Source of the DNA: Umezawaea beigongshangensis
Lineage (GTDB): Bacteria > Actinomycetota > Actinomycetes > Mycobacteriales > Pseudonocardiaceae
Direction of reading: 5' to 3'
Length of the DNA: 64,000 bases
Assembly: GCF_016464305.1 (NCBI RefSeq)
Contig: NZ_JAEIOJ010000004.1
Coordinates: forward strand, 434,001 to 498,000
Part shown: in pieces, positions 43,229 through 54,403 of the stretch
Layout: each line of letters starts with the position of its first letter
Numbering within the stretch: position 1 is the stretch's first letter
Notes under the pieces: generated by a model
Told to the model about the DNA's origin: nothing
What the model saw: only the letters and a program-made list of their open reading frames with translations
The model's database searches: none
Program-made: the position numbers and the translations under genes

Positions 43229-43302
43229 GCGTGGACCGGAGGTGGTGAAAACGTTGCGGCGTTCCCCCACTCGGCGCGCGTGTCCGGGTAGCGTGCCTGG
43301 TC

Positions 43303-44100
43303 GTGACGCCACATCCGGAGCCGCCCCCGTCGCACGTGCGCGCCGCGTTCGGTCAGCGGGACGCGGAGCCGGAGCTGATCGACGGCGGGCCCGCCTGGCG
43401 CTGCGGTGACGCGGCGATCAAGCCCGCGGGGAAGCCCGCCGAGGCCACCTGGGTCGCGAAGACCCTCGACTCCCTGCAGGTGCCCGACCTGCGCATCGGG
43501 CGTCCGCTGCGCTCGACCGACGGCCGCTACGTCGTCGGCGGGTGGACCGCGACCAAGTACCTCGCGGGCCGGGCCGAGCCGCGCCACGACGAGGTCGTGG
43601 CCGTCGCGATCCGGCTGCACGAGGCCACCGCCGGGCTGCCCCGGCCCCGCTTCCTGCAGACGCGCACCGACGTGTTCGCCGTCGCCGACCGCTGCGCCTG
43701 GGAGGAGGAGAGCGTCCCGCTGCACCCCGACCTCGGCGGCCGGACGTTCGAGCTGCTGACCGCGCAGCGCAAGCCCGTCACGCTGCCCTCGCAGGTCGTG
43801 CACGGCGACCTGTTCGGCAACGTGCTGTTCTCCGGCGCCGCGTCACCGGCGATCATCGACTTCATCGCCCACTGGCGTCCGCCGGAGTGGGCCGCCGCCG
43901 TGATCGCGGTGGACGCGTTCGCCTGGGGCGGCGCCGACCACGGCATCCTGGAGCGCTGGGGCCACCTGCCGGAGTGGCCGCAGATGCTGCTGCGCGCCGC
44001 GCTGTTCCGGCTGGCCGTGCACGCCCTGCACCCCGCTTCGAGCCAGGAGTCCATGGTGGGCCTGGAGCGGGCGGCCCTGTACGTCTCCGCACTCCAGTAG
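43303..44100 (+). CDS. TIGR02569 family protein (kinase-like fold), Rv3205c-like
   Basis: 265 residues from a GTG; TAGCGT nine bases upstream suggests a leaderless transcript. Distant aminoglycoside-phosphotransferase-like features: the catalytic-loop equivalent VVHGDLFGNVLF and the metal-binding AIIDFIAHWRPPEWA. The N-terminal lobe is short, and the usual nucleotide-binding Lys is not clear. Actinobacterial family of unknown role, always close to moeZ in the genomes I recall (Rv3205c). May phosphorylate a small molecule or be an inactive relative. Confidence 0.87.
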   Translation: MTPHPEPPPSHVRAAFGQRDAEPELIDGGPAWRCGDAAIKPAGKPAEATWVAKTLDSLQVPDLRIGRPLRSTDGRYVVGGWTATKYLAGRAEPRHDEVVAVAIRLHEATAGLPRPRFLQTRTDVFAVADRCAWEEESVPLHPDLGGRTFELLTAQRKPVTLPSQVVHGDLFGNVLFSGAASPAIIDFIAHWRPPEWAAAVIAVDAFAWGGADHGILERWGHLPEWPQMLLRAALFRLAVHALHPASSQESMVGLERAALYVSALQ

Positions 44101-44141
44101 GGCGAACCTCACCGGGGGCTCCCGCCCGGCGAGCGGGCAAC

Positions 44142-44194
44142 GTGCGCTGCCCGAAACATCGGGTGCGGTGGAGTTAACACCCCCTTCCTACGTT
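44142..44194 (+). promoter_or_regulatory. Candidate nasC promoter with partial GlnR-like sites
   Basis: GAAAC at 44153-44157 is a GlnR b-site, but the expected a-site 11 bases upstream (GTGCG) fits poorly. TACGTT at 44189-44194 could be a -10 for a leaderless transcript beginning at the GTG at 44201; no -35 is seen, as expected if an activator is needed. Confidence 0.3.
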
Positions 44195-44200
44195 CGAGCG

Positions 44201-46237
44201 GTGACCTCCACCGCCACGCACTGCCCGTACTGCGCGCTCCAGTGCGCGATGTCGCTCGACGGACGACGCGTGCGGCCGCGCGAGTTCCCCACGAACCGCG
44301 GTGGCCTGTGCCAGAAGGGCTGGACGTCCGCCGAGGTGCTGACCGCCGCGGGCCGCCTGACCACGCCCCTGGTGCGCCGCGACGGCGTGCTGCGCCCGGC
44401 GAGCTGGGACGACGCGCTCGACGTCGTGGCCACCCGGCTCGCCGGTCTGCGCGCCGAGCACGGCCCCGACTCGGTGGCGGTCTTCGGCGGCGGTGGGCTC
44501 ACCAACGAGAAGGCGTACCAGCTGGGCAAGTTCGCCCGCGTCGCGCTGGGCAGCGCGCAGATCGACTACAACGGCCGCTTCTGCATGTCCTCGGCCGCCG
44601 CGGCGGGGACGCGGGCGTTCGGCCTGGACCGCGGGATGCCGTTCCCCGTCACCGACCTCGACGACAGCGGCGCGGTGCTGCTCGCGGGCAGCAACCCGGC
44701 GGAGACGATGCCGCCGTTCGTGCAGCACCTGCGGGGCGCCGAGCTGATCGTCGTGGACCCGCGCCGCTCCGCCACGGCCGAGCAGGCCACGCTGCACCTG
44801 CAACCCGCGCCGGGCACGGACCTCGCGCTCGCCCTGGGCCTGCTGCACACCGCCGTCGCCGAGGGCCTGATCGACGAGAAGTACCTGGCCGAGCGCACCA
44901 CCGGCTTCGAGGAGACGTGGCTGGTCGCCGCCGCCTGGTGGCCGGAGCGGGTGGAGCGCGTCACCGGCGTCTCCGCGGCCGACCAGCTCGCCGCCGTGCG
45001 CATCCTCGCCGCCGCCGACACCGCGCACGTGCTCACCGGGCGCGGTGCCGAGCAGCACGCCAGCGGCACCGACACCACGTCGGCGTGGATCAACTTCGCG
45101 CTGGCGCTCGGCCTGCCCGGCACGCCGGGCTCCGGGTTCGGCTGCCTCACCGGCCAGGGCAACGGGCAGGGCGGCCGGGAGCACGGCCAGAAGGCCGACC
45201 AGCTCCCCGGCTACCGCAAGATCGACGACCCGGCCGCGCGCGAGCACGTCGCCGGGGTGTGGGGCGTCGACCCGGCGTCGCTGCCCGGCCCCGGCCGATC
45301 GGCCTACGAGCTGCTCGACGCGCTCGGCGAACCGGCCGGGCCGCGAGCGCTGCTCGTGTTCGGCAGCAACCTGCTGGTCTCCGCGCCGCGCAGCAACCAC
45401 GTCGCGCAGCGGCTCGCCGCGCTGGACCTGCTGGTCGTCGCCGACGTGGTGCTGTCGGAGACCGCGCAGGCCGCCGACGTGGTGTTCCCGGTGACGCAGT
45501 GGGCCGAGGAGAGCGGCACGACGACCAGCCTGGAGGGCCGGGTGCTGCTGCGCGAGCGCGCGCTGCCCGCGCCCGACGGCGTGCGCAGCGACCTGGACCT
45601 GCTGCACGGGCTCGCCGTGCGGCTGGGCCAACCGGCCGAGAGGTTCCCGGTGGAGCCCGAGGTCGTGTTCGACGAGCTGCGCCGGGCCTCGGCAGGGGGA
45701 CCGGCCGACTACTCGGGCGTCACCTACTCGCGGCTGCGCGACGGCGAGGCGCTGCACTGGCCCGTGCCCGCGCCCGGCCACCCCGGCACGCCGCGGCTGT
45801 TCCTCGACCGGTTCGCCCACCCGGACGGCCTGGCCAGGCTCGTACCGGTCGACCACCGCGGCCCGGCCGAGCCGCAGGACGCCGACTTCCCGCTGCACGC
45901 CACCACGGGCCGGCTGCTCCAGCACTACCAGTCCGGCGCGCAGACCAGGCGGGTCCGCGAGCTCGTGGAGGCGGCGCCGGAGGCGCACGTCGAGGTCCAC
46001 CCGGACACGGCCACCCGCGCCGGGCTCGCCGACGGCGCGCTGGCCGCCGTCGTGTCGCGGCGCGGCCGGACCGTGGCCAGGGTGCGCTGCGTGCCGTCGA
46101 TGCGGCTCGACGTGGTGTTCCTGCCGTTCCACTTCCCCGGCGAGGGCCGGGCGAACCTGCTCACCAACCCGGCGCTGGACCCGACCAGCCGGATGCCCGA
46201 GTTCAAGGTCTGCGCAGTGCGATTGGAGCAGCCGTGA
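44201..46237 (+). CDS. nasC: Assimilatory nitrate reductase catalytic subunit NasC
   Basis: 678 residues from the GTG at 44201. A molybdopterin oxidoreductase: the N-terminal [4Fe-4S] ligands are C8, C11, C15 and C37 (THCPYCALQC and GGLCQKG), followed by the Mo-bis-MGD domains (FCMSSAAAAGTRAFGLDRGM, AGSNPAETMPPF, TGQGNGQGGREHGQ) and the C-terminal dinucleotide-binding domain (ATTGRLLQHYQSGAQTRRVR). It reduces nitrate to nitrite in the cytoplasm. No twin-arginine signal, as expected for the assimilatory type. It overlaps the FAD reductase gene by four bases, its probable electron source. Confidence 0.93.
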   Translation: MTSTATHCPYCALQCAMSLDGRRVRPREFPTNRGGLCQKGWTSAEVLTAAGRLTTPLVRRDGVLRPASWDDALDVVATRLAGLRAEHGPDSVAVFGGGGLTNEKAYQLGKFARVALGSAQIDYNGRFCMSSAAAAGTRAFGLDRGMPFPVTDLDDSGAVLLAGSNPAETMPPFVQHLRGAELIVVDPRRSATAEQATLHLQPAPGTDLALALGLLHTAVAEGLIDEKYLAERTTGFEETWLVAAAWWPERVERVTGVSAADQLAAVRILAAADTAHVLTGRGAEQHASGTDTTSAWINFALALGLPGTPGSGFGCLTGQGNGQGGREHGQKADQLPGYRKIDDPAAREHVAGVWGVDPASLPGPGRSAYELLDALGEPAGPRALLVFGSNLLVSAPRSNHVAQRLAALDLLVVADVVLSETAQAADVVFPVTQWAEESGTTTSLEGRVLLRERALPAPDGVRSDLDLLHGLAVRLGQPAERFPVEPEVVFDELRRASAGGPADYSGVTYSRLRDGEALHWPVPAPGHPGTPRLFLDRFAHPDGLARLVPVDHRGPAEPQDADFPLHATTGRLLQHYQSGAQTRRVRELVEAAPEAHVEVHPDTATRAGLADGALAAVVSRRGRTVARVRCVPSMRLDVVFLPFHFPGEGRANLLTNPALDPTSRMPEFKVCAVRLEQP

Positions 46238-47676
46238 GTGCACGTCGCGTGGTGGTCGTCGGATACGGCATGGCGGGGGCGCGGTTCGCCGAGGAGGTCC
46301 GCCGCCGGGACCCGTCCGGGGACCGGGTCGCGCTCACCGTGGTGGGGCAGGAGCGGCACGCCGCCTACAACCGGGTCCTGCTGTCGGGGGTGGTGGCCGG
46401 GACGATGCGCGCCGACGCCGTGCGGTTGCAGACCGCCGACTGGGCCGACGCGCACGGCGTGGACCTGCGGCTCGGCGCGACGGCGTGCGGGATCGACCGG
46501 GACCGCCGGGTCGTGCGGCTCGCCGACGACTCGGAGGTGGGCTACGACGCGCTGGTCCTGGCGACCGGCAGCCGCCCGTGGATACCGCCGACGGAGGGCC
46601 TGACCGACCCGGACGGCTCGCTCGCGCCGGGCGTCGTGGCGTTCCGGACGCTGGACGACTGCGTGCGGATCACGTCCCTGGCCGCTCCCGGCACGCCGGT
46701 CGCGGTGGTCGGCGGCGGGCTGCTGGGCCTGGAGGCCGCCAGGGGCCTGGCCGGGCGGGGCTGCCTCGTCACGGTGGTGCACCCCGTCGGGCACCTGATG
46801 GAGCGCCAGCTCGACGCGGGCGCCGGACGGGTGCTGGCCCGCGCGCTGGAGGGTCTGGGCATCGAGTTCCGGCTCGGCGCGCTGGCGACGAAGTACCTGG
46901 CCGGCGACGGCCTGGCCCTGGACGACGGCACCCGCGTGCCCGCCGAGCTGGTCGTCGTGTCGGCCGGTGTGCGCGCGGAGACCGGGCTCGCCGCCGACGC
47001 GGGGATCGCCGTGGACCGGGGCGTGCTCGTGGACGACGCGCTGCGCACCGACGACCCGCGCGTCCACGCGATCGGCGACTGCGCGCAGCACACCGGCACG
47101 GTCGGCGGCCTCGTGCAGCCCGCGTGGGAGCAGGCCGCCGTGCTCGCCGACCGGCTGACCGGCACCGCGCCGGGCGCGCGCTACACGGGCACACCCGTGG
47201 TGACCAGGCTCAAGGCCCGCGACGTCGACCTCGCCGCGCTGGGCGACGTGCACGTGGAGGTCGACTGCCCGGACTCCGAGGTGCTGTGCTTCGCCGACCC
47301 CACGCGCGGCCGGTACGCGAAGCTCGTGCTGCGCGACGACCGCGTGACCGGGGCGATCCTGCTGGGCGCTCCGGACGCCGCCGCGGCCATCACCCAGCTC
47401 TACGACCGCGACCTGCCCGCCCCGACCGACCGGCTGGCCCTGCTGCTCGGCCGCACCCTGCCGGGGGAGGCGGCGGTGGCGAGCCCGGCCGACCTGCCGG
47501 GCAGCGCCGTGGTGTGCCGCTGCAACACCGTCAGCAAGGCCCAGCTCGTCACGGCGTGGCGGGCCGGGGCGACGACGCCGTCCGCCCTGGCGGAGCGGAC
47601 GCGGGCCACGACGGGCTGCGGAGGCTGCAAGGACGCCGTGCGGGACGTGTCGGCCTGGCTGGCCAGCACGTCCTGA
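46234..47676 (+). CDS. FAD-dependent nitrate reductase electron-transfer subunit (NasB type)
   Basis: 480 residues, GTG inside the nasC stop. Two-dinucleotide-binding oxidoreductase: FAD loop VVVVGYGMAGARFAEE, VLATGSRPW, NAD loop VAVVGGGLLGLEAARGL and AIGDCAQH, as in the N-terminal half of NirB. The last 50 residues are a BFD-like [2Fe-2S] domain with the spacing CxC-x31-CxxC (CRCNTV ... TGCGGCKD). It lacks the siroheme domain, so it should carry electrons from NAD(P)H to NasC rather than reduce nitrite. This nasC-reductase pair is common in actinomycetes. Confidence 0.9.
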   Translation: MSARRVVVVGYGMAGARFAEEVRRRDPSGDRVALTVVGQERHAAYNRVLLSGVVAGTMRADAVRLQTADWADAHGVDLRLGATACGIDRDRRVVRLADDSEVGYDALVLATGSRPWIPPTEGLTDPDGSLAPGVVAFRTLDDCVRITSLAAPGTPVAVVGGGLLGLEAARGLAGRGCLVTVVHPVGHLMERQLDAGAGRVLARALEGLGIEFRLGALATKYLAGDGLALDDGTRVPAELVVVSAGVRAETGLAADAGIAVDRGVLVDDALRTDDPRVHAIGDCAQHTGTVGGLVQPAWEQAAVLADRLTGTAPGARYTGTPVVTRLKARDVDLAALGDVHVEVDCPDSEVLCFADPTRGRYAKLVLRDDRVTGAILLGAPDAAAAITQLYDRDLPAPTDRLALLLGRTLPGEAAVASPADLPGSAVVCRCNTVSKAQLVTAWRAGATTPSALAERTRATTGCGGCKDAVRDVSAWLASTS

Positions 47677-47750
47677 CCGGTGTCCTCACAGGCCGGTCGG
47701 CCGGGGTGTGCGAGGGAGTTGCCGCCCGTGCAACGCGCCCGCACGCCGGG

Positions 47751-47773
47751 GTAACGACCGCTTCCTAGGTTTC
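47751..47773 (+). promoter_or_regulatory. Possible GlnR half-sites and -10 before the nitrate transporter
   Basis: GTAAC at 47751-47755 matches a GlnR a-site; GTTTC at 47769-47773 is a GAAAC b-site on the other strand. TAGGTT at 47766-47771 could be the -10. The two half-sites are not in the standard order, so this is a weak call. Confidence 0.3.
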
Positions 47774-47801
47774 CACTGCAACGCGATCTCGGGAGGACGG
47801 C

Positions 47802-49166
47802 ATGACCGCTGTGGTGGAGGACCGCGACGCCGTGGCGCCGCGCGGGCGGGGCAACCCGCTGCGCAGGAACCACTGGATCGAACACTGGGAGCCGGAGGAC
47901 CCGGCGTTCTGGGAGGGCGGCGGCAAGCGCGTCGCGAACCGCAACCTCCTGCTCTCCATCGTCTCGGAGAACCTCGGCTTCTCCGTCTGGCTGCTGTGGA
48001 GCGCGGTCGTGGTGTTCCTGCCGACGGCCGGGTTCGCGTTCAGCACCGACCAGCTGTTCTGGCTGGTGGCGCTGCCGAACCTCGTCGGCTCGGTGCTGCG
48101 ACTGCCCTACACGTTCGCGGTGCCGCTCTTCGGCGGTCGCAACTGGACGGCGATCAGCGCGCTGCTCCTGCTGATCCCCACCGGTCTGCTCGCGCTGTGC
48201 GTGCTGACCGCGGCGCCGTTCGAGATGTTCCTGCTCGCGGCGGCCACCGCCGGTCTCGGCGGCGGCAACTTCGCCTCGTCGATGGCCAACATCTCGTTCT
48301 TCTTCCCCGAGTCCCGCAAGGGCTTCGCGCTCGGTCTCAACGCGGCGGGCGGCAACATCGGCGTCGCCGTCGTGCAGCTGTCCGTGCCGCTCGTGGTGCA
48401 CATCGGCACCGGTGTGCACCTCGTCCACGCGGCGCTGATGTGGATGCCGTTCATCGTCGTGGCGGCGTCCTGCGCGCTGTTCTTCATGGACAGCCTCACC
48501 GTCGCGAAGTCCGACTTCACCGCCTACGCGGGATCGGTGAAGCGCAAGCACACCTGGGTGATGTCGTTCCTCTACATCGGCACGTTCGGCTCGTTCATCG
48601 GCTACTCCGCCGCGCTGCCGCTGCTGATCAACACGACGTTCCCCGAGTCGAAGGCCGCCTACTTCGCGTTCCTCGGCGCACTGGTCGGCTCGCTGGCGCG
48701 CCCCCTGGGCGGCTGGCTGTCCGACCGGCTCGGCGGCGGGCGGGTGACGCTGTGGACGTACCTGCTCATGGGCATCGGCGTCGCCGGCGTGCTGGCCGGT
48801 CTCGCGCGGCACGACTTCACCCTGTTCCTCGGTTCGTTCCTGTGGCTGTTCTTCACCTCCGGCATCGGCAACGGCTCCACCTACCGGATGATCCCGGCGA
48901 TCTTCGCCGCGCGGGGCGGCGACCGGGTGGCGGCCAAGCGCGAGGCGGCGGCGGTGATCGGCATCGCCGGGGCCGTCGGCGCGCTCGGCGGGTTCCTCAT
49001 CACCCGCGGGTTCTCGATCTCGCTCACCTCGTACGGCTCGATCGCCCCCGCGCTCGGGGTGTTCCTCGCCTTCTACGGCGTGTGCCTGGCCGTGACCTGG
49101 TGGTTCTACCTGCGGCGCAGGTTCATGGTGGCCAGCGCGCCGAGCCTGGCGCACGCCGCCGTCTGA
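47802..49166 (+). CDS. narK: Nitrate/nitrite transporter (NarK/NasA, MFS)
   Basis: 454 residues, ATG with GGGAGGACGG upstream. Major facilitator protein with twelve predicted helices. The first cytoplasmic part has the NarK-type head (HWIEHWEPEDPAFWEGGGKR), and the nitrate signature is seen as GGGNFASSMANISFFFPESR then KGFALGLNAAGGNIG. Arg residues in the helices (LRLPYTFAVPLFGGRNW) would bind the anion. It imports nitrate for NasC, and may export nitrite. Set between the nitrate and nitrite reductase genes on the same strand. Confidence 0.93.
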   Translation: MTAVVEDRDAVAPRGRGNPLRRNHWIEHWEPEDPAFWEGGGKRVANRNLLLSIVSENLGFSVWLLWSAVVVFLPTAGFAFSTDQLFWLVALPNLVGSVLRLPYTFAVPLFGGRNWTAISALLLLIPTGLLALCVLTAAPFEMFLLAAATAGLGGGNFASSMANISFFFPESRKGFALGLNAAGGNIGVAVVQLSVPLVVHIGTGVHLVHAALMWMPFIVVAASCALFFMDSLTVAKSDFTAYAGSVKRKHTWVMSFLYIGTFGSFIGYSAALPLLINTTFPESKAAYFAFLGALVGSLARPLGGWLSDRLGGGRVTLWTYLLMGIGVAGVLAGLARHDFTLFLGSFLWLFFTSGIGNGSTYRMIPAIFAARGGDRVAAKREAAAVIGIAGAVGALGGFLITRGFSISLTSYGSIAPALGVFLAFYGVCLAVTWWFYLRRRFMVASAPSLAHAAV

Positions 49167-49200
49167 CGCACCTCGCCCCCACTAGCGGTGTGAGGGTCGT

Positions 49201-49216
49201 TTAACGCTCGCGAAAC
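49201..49216 (+). promoter_or_regulatory. GlnR box upstream of nirB
   Basis: TTAAC-GCTCGC-GAAAC fits the GlnR consensus gTnAC-n6-GAAAC at all but one position. It lies 65 bases before the nirB ATG. GlnR is the actinomycete nitrogen regulator that activates nirB in Streptomyces, so this site supports nitrogen control here. Confidence 0.75.
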
Positions 49217-49280
49217 AGTTCCGTACTCGGCAGGACACGGCCCCCGGTGAGCATGGCGGGGCAGGAGGAGGGATGCACCG

Positions 49281-51787
<2,507 letters not shown>

Positions 51788-51791
<4 letters not shown>

Positions 51792-52141
51792 CATCACTCG
51801 TGGAACGCGACACGGCGACGTGGACCAGCGCGTGCGAGCGCGGTGCGCTCCAGCCGGAGCGCGGGGTGGCCGTGCTGCTGCCCGACGGCACGCAGGTCGC
51901 GCTGTTCCTCTGCGCCGACGGCTCGCTGCACGCCCTGGGCAACGTCGACCCGTTCAGCGGGGCGGCCGTGCTGTCCAGGGGTATCGTCGGAGACCGGGAC
52001 GGCGTGCCGGTGGTCGCCTCCCCGGTCTACAAGCAGTCCTTCGACCTGCGCAGCGGCGTCTGCCTCGACGACCAGGAGACGAGCGTGCCCGTGCACCCGG
52101 TCCGCGTGCTCGACGGTGTCGTCCAGGTGGGGGCTGCGTGA
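51788..52141 (+). CDS. nirD: Nitrite reductase small subunit NirD
   Basis: 117 residues, ATGA overlap with nirB. Rieske-like fold: GVAVLLPDGTQVALFLCADG, LHALGNVDPFSGAAVLSRG and ASPVYKQSFDLRSGVCLDD. The CxH and CxxH ligands of true Rieske proteins are missing, as is normal for NirD, so it carries no cluster and supports NirB structurally. Its end overlaps the regulator gene by four bases (GTGA). Confidence 0.93.
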
Positions 52142-53253
52142 TTCCGGCCGACGTCGCGCCGCTGGCCGGGTACACGGTCGGCGTCACCGCCGCGCGCCGC
52201 GCCGAGGAGCTGTCCGCGCTGTTGCAGCGCAAGGGCGCGACCGTGGTGCACGCGCCGGCGATCCGGATCGTCCCGCTGACCGACGACACCGAGCTGCACG
52301 CCGCGACCAGCCGCCTGGTGGCCGGACCGGTGGACGTCGTGGTCGCCACCACCGGCATCGGCTTCCGCGGCTGGATCGAGGCCGCGGAGGGCTGGGGGCT
52401 GGGCGGGCGGCTGCTGCGCCGCCTGGGCGACGCGACGCTGCTGGCGCGCGGCCCCAAGGCGAAGGGCGCCGTCCGCGCGGCGGGCCTGGACGAGGCGTGG
52501 TCGCCGGACTCGGAGAGCAACGCCGAACTGCTGGAGTACCTGCTGCGGTCCGGGGTCGACGGCCGCCGGGTCGCCGTGCAGCTGCACGGAGAACCGCTGC
52601 CGGGCTTCGTGACCGCGCTGCGCGACGCCGGGGCCGAGGTCGTCGAGGTCCCGGTGTACCGGTGGACCGGCCCGGCCGACCCGGCGCCGCTGGACCGGAT
52701 GCTGGACGCGCTGCTGGCCCGCCAGCTCGACGCGCTCACGTTCACCAGCGCCCCCGCCGCGGCGAGCGTGCTGAGCACGGCCCGCGACACCGGCCGCTAC
52801 GACCAGCTCGTGCGGGTGCTGCGCTCCGACGTGCTCGTCGTGGGCGTCGGCGCGATCACGGCCGGCCCGCTGGTGAGCGCGGGCATCCCCGTCGTGCAGC
52901 CCGCGCGCGCCCGCATCGGCGCGATGGCCCGCGAACTCGCCCTGGAGCTCCCGGCGCGCGCGGTGCGTCTGCGACTGGGCACCCGCGAGGTGGAACTGCG
53001 CGGTCAGGCCGTGGTGGTCGACGGCGAACTGCGCCCGATCGCCCCCGCGCCGATGGCCGTGCTGCGCGCCCTGGCCGCCGCCCGCGGCGCCGTGGTGTCG
53101 CGCCAGGCCCTGCTCGCCGCGCTGCCCGGTGGCGGCGAGGAGCACGCCGTGGAGACGGCGATCGGCAGGCTGCGCACCGCTCTCGGTGAACCGCGACTCG
53201 TGTGCACGGTGGTGAAGCGCGGCTACCGGCTGGCGATGGAGCCGGCGGCATGA
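52138..53253 (+). CDS. nnaR: HemD-like winged-helix regulator of nitrate assimilation (NnaR type)
   Basis: 371 residues. The first 260 are a uroporphyrinogen-III synthase (HemD) fold: YTVGVTAARRAEELSALLQR, VDVVVATTGIGFRGWIEAAE and DALTFTSAPAAASVL. The last 90 are an OmpR-type DNA-binding winged helix: PAPMAVLRALAAARGAVVSR, LLAALPGGGEEHAVETAIGR, VKRGYRLAM. This fusion is the hallmark of NnaR (Streptomyces) and Rv0260c; in Streptomyces it acts with GlnR on nitrate genes. The HemD part may be a sensor, not an enzyme. It sits directly after nirD. Confidence 0.88.
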   Translation: MIPADVAPLAGYTVGVTAARRAEELSALLQRKGATVVHAPAIRIVPLTDDTELHAATSRLVAGPVDVVVATTGIGFRGWIEAAEGWGLGGRLLRRLGDATLLARGPKAKGAVRAAGLDEAWSPDSESNAELLEYLLRSGVDGRRVAVQLHGEPLPGFVTALRDAGAEVVEVPVYRWTGPADPAPLDRMLDALLARQLDALTFTSAPAAASVLSTARDTGRYDQLVRVLRSDVLVVGVGAITAGPLVSAGIPVVQPARARIGAMARELALELPARAVRLRLGTREVELRGQAVVVDGELRPIAPAPMAVLRALAAARGAVVSRQALLAALPGGGEEHAVETAIGRLRTALGEPRLVCTVVKRGYRLAMEPAA

Positions 53254-53933
53254 CCCTCGTCCTGGTGGCCCACGGGACCAGGCGCCCGGAGGGCTCGGTC
53301 GTCGTGGAGCAGATCGCCGCACTGCTGCGTCCCCGCCTGGACGTCCCCGTCCTGGTCGCCTACGCCGACGTGCGCCAGCCGGACGTGACGACGGTGCTGC
53401 GCTCGATCGACGGACCCGCCGTGGTGGTGCCCGCGTTCCTGGCCTCCGGCTACCACGTCCGCGTGGACGTGCCGCAGCAGATCCGCGCGAGCGGGCGTGC
53501 TGACGTGGTGCTCACCGCTCCGCTCGGCCCGCACCCGGCGCTGGTGGGGGCGATGCACGACCGCCTGCTGGAATCGGGCTGGCGGCGAGGCGACGCCGTC
53601 GTCCTGGCAGCGGCCGGTTCGTCGGACGCGCGAGCGCTGGCCGACGTGCGGGCGGCGGCGGCGCTGCTGTCGGTGCGGACGGGCTCGGTGGTGCCGGTGT
53701 CGTTCGTGGCCACGGCGGTCCCCCGGGTGCCGGACGTGGTGGCGGGGTCGCCGGGCCGGGTGGGCGTGGCGTCGTGGCTGCTGGCACCGGGCCTGTTCCA
53801 CAGCTCGCTGGCGTCGTGCGGCGCGGACGCCGTGGGTGGTCCGATCGGCGCGCACCCGAGGCTCGTGGACCTGGTGCTGCACCGCTACGCGGCCGGAATA
53901 GTTGACGCTTCAACCCGGTTGAGCGTGGCATGA
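53250..53933 (+). CDS. Sirohydrochlorin chelatase-like (CbiX/SirB) protein
   Basis: 227 residues, ATG overlapping the previous stop (ATGA). CbiX/SirB motifs: LVLVAHGTRRPEGSVVVEQI (the first metal-binding His), ADVRQPDVTTVLRSI, VVVPAFLASGYHVRVDVPQQ, whose His is the second ligand. A second, degenerate half (VLAAAGSSDARALADVRAAA) gives the two-domain form. It would insert iron into sirohydrochlorin to make siroheme, the cofactor of NirB, consistent with its place in the operon. Cobalt for cobalamin is the alternative. Confidence 0.88.
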   Translation: MTLVLVAHGTRRPEGSVVVEQIAALLRPRLDVPVLVAYADVRQPDVTTVLRSIDGPAVVVPAFLASGYHVRVDVPQQIRASGRADVVLTAPLGPHPALVGAMHDRLLESGWRRGDAVVLAAAGSSDARALADVRAAAALLSVRTGSVVPVSFVATAVPRVPDVVAGSPGRVGVASWLLAPGLFHSSLASCGADAVGGPIGAHPRLVDLVLHRYAAGIVDASTRLSVA

Positions 53934-54289
53934 GCACCGTGAACGACCTGCTGGAACGAGGAAGGCTGCACCGAGCGACCGGAGACCCGATCACCGCCGC
54001 CCGCCACCTGGCGGAGGCGGCGGACCTGGCCCCCACCGACCGCACCGTGCTCACCGAACTGGCGCTGGCGCACTTCCGGTCCGCCGCGCTGGGCAAGGCG
54101 GAGGAGGTGCTGCGAACGCTGCTGGAGCTGGACCCGTCGGACGCCTACGCGCGCCTGCTGCTGGGCCGCACCCTGAGCCGGGCCTCCCGCCACGCCGAGG
54201 CCCTGCCGGAGCTGCGGATGGCCGCGGTGATGACGGGCGACCCGGAGGTGGCCGCCGAGGTGGCCCGCGTGGAGGCACGCCTGGCCTGA
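53930..54289 (+). CDS. TPR-repeat protein
   Basis: 119 residues, ATGA overlap with the chelatase-like gene. Three tetratricopeptide helices pairs: LLERGRLHRATGDPITAARH, VLTELALAHFRSAALGKAEE and AYARLLLGRTLSRASRHAEA. No signal or membrane part, so a cytoplasmic scaffold. Coupled to the nitrite reductase operon as its last gene; it may help assemble the reductase, which is inference. A strong hairpin follows. Confidence 0.82.
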   Translation: MSTVNDLLERGRLHRATGDPITAARHLAEAADLAPTDRTVLTELALAHFRSAALGKAEEVLRTLLELDPSDAYARLLLGRTLSRASRHAEALPELRMAAVMTGDPEVAAEVARVEARLA

Positions 54290-54325
54290 GGCCACCCTCC
54301 GCTGCCCGATGATCACGAACGGGTT

Positions 54326-54363
54326 GGCACCGCACGACCGTGCTGGCACGGTCGTGCGGTGCC
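54326..54363 (+). terminator. Terminator at the end of the nir operon
   Basis: Perfect 17-bp stem: GGCACCGCACGACCGTG at 54326-54342 and its complement at 54347-54363, loop CTGG. It closes the nirB-to-TPR operon. Confidence 0.9.
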
Positions 54364-54403
54364 GCTGTTCCGCGGCCACCGAGCCGAGGAGTCCGAAGTC
54401 CAG

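Noticed and set aside
44174-46243. 689-residue frame antisense to nasC
   Set aside because: Almost exactly the length of nasC because stops are rare opposite GC-rich codons; no recognisable domain.
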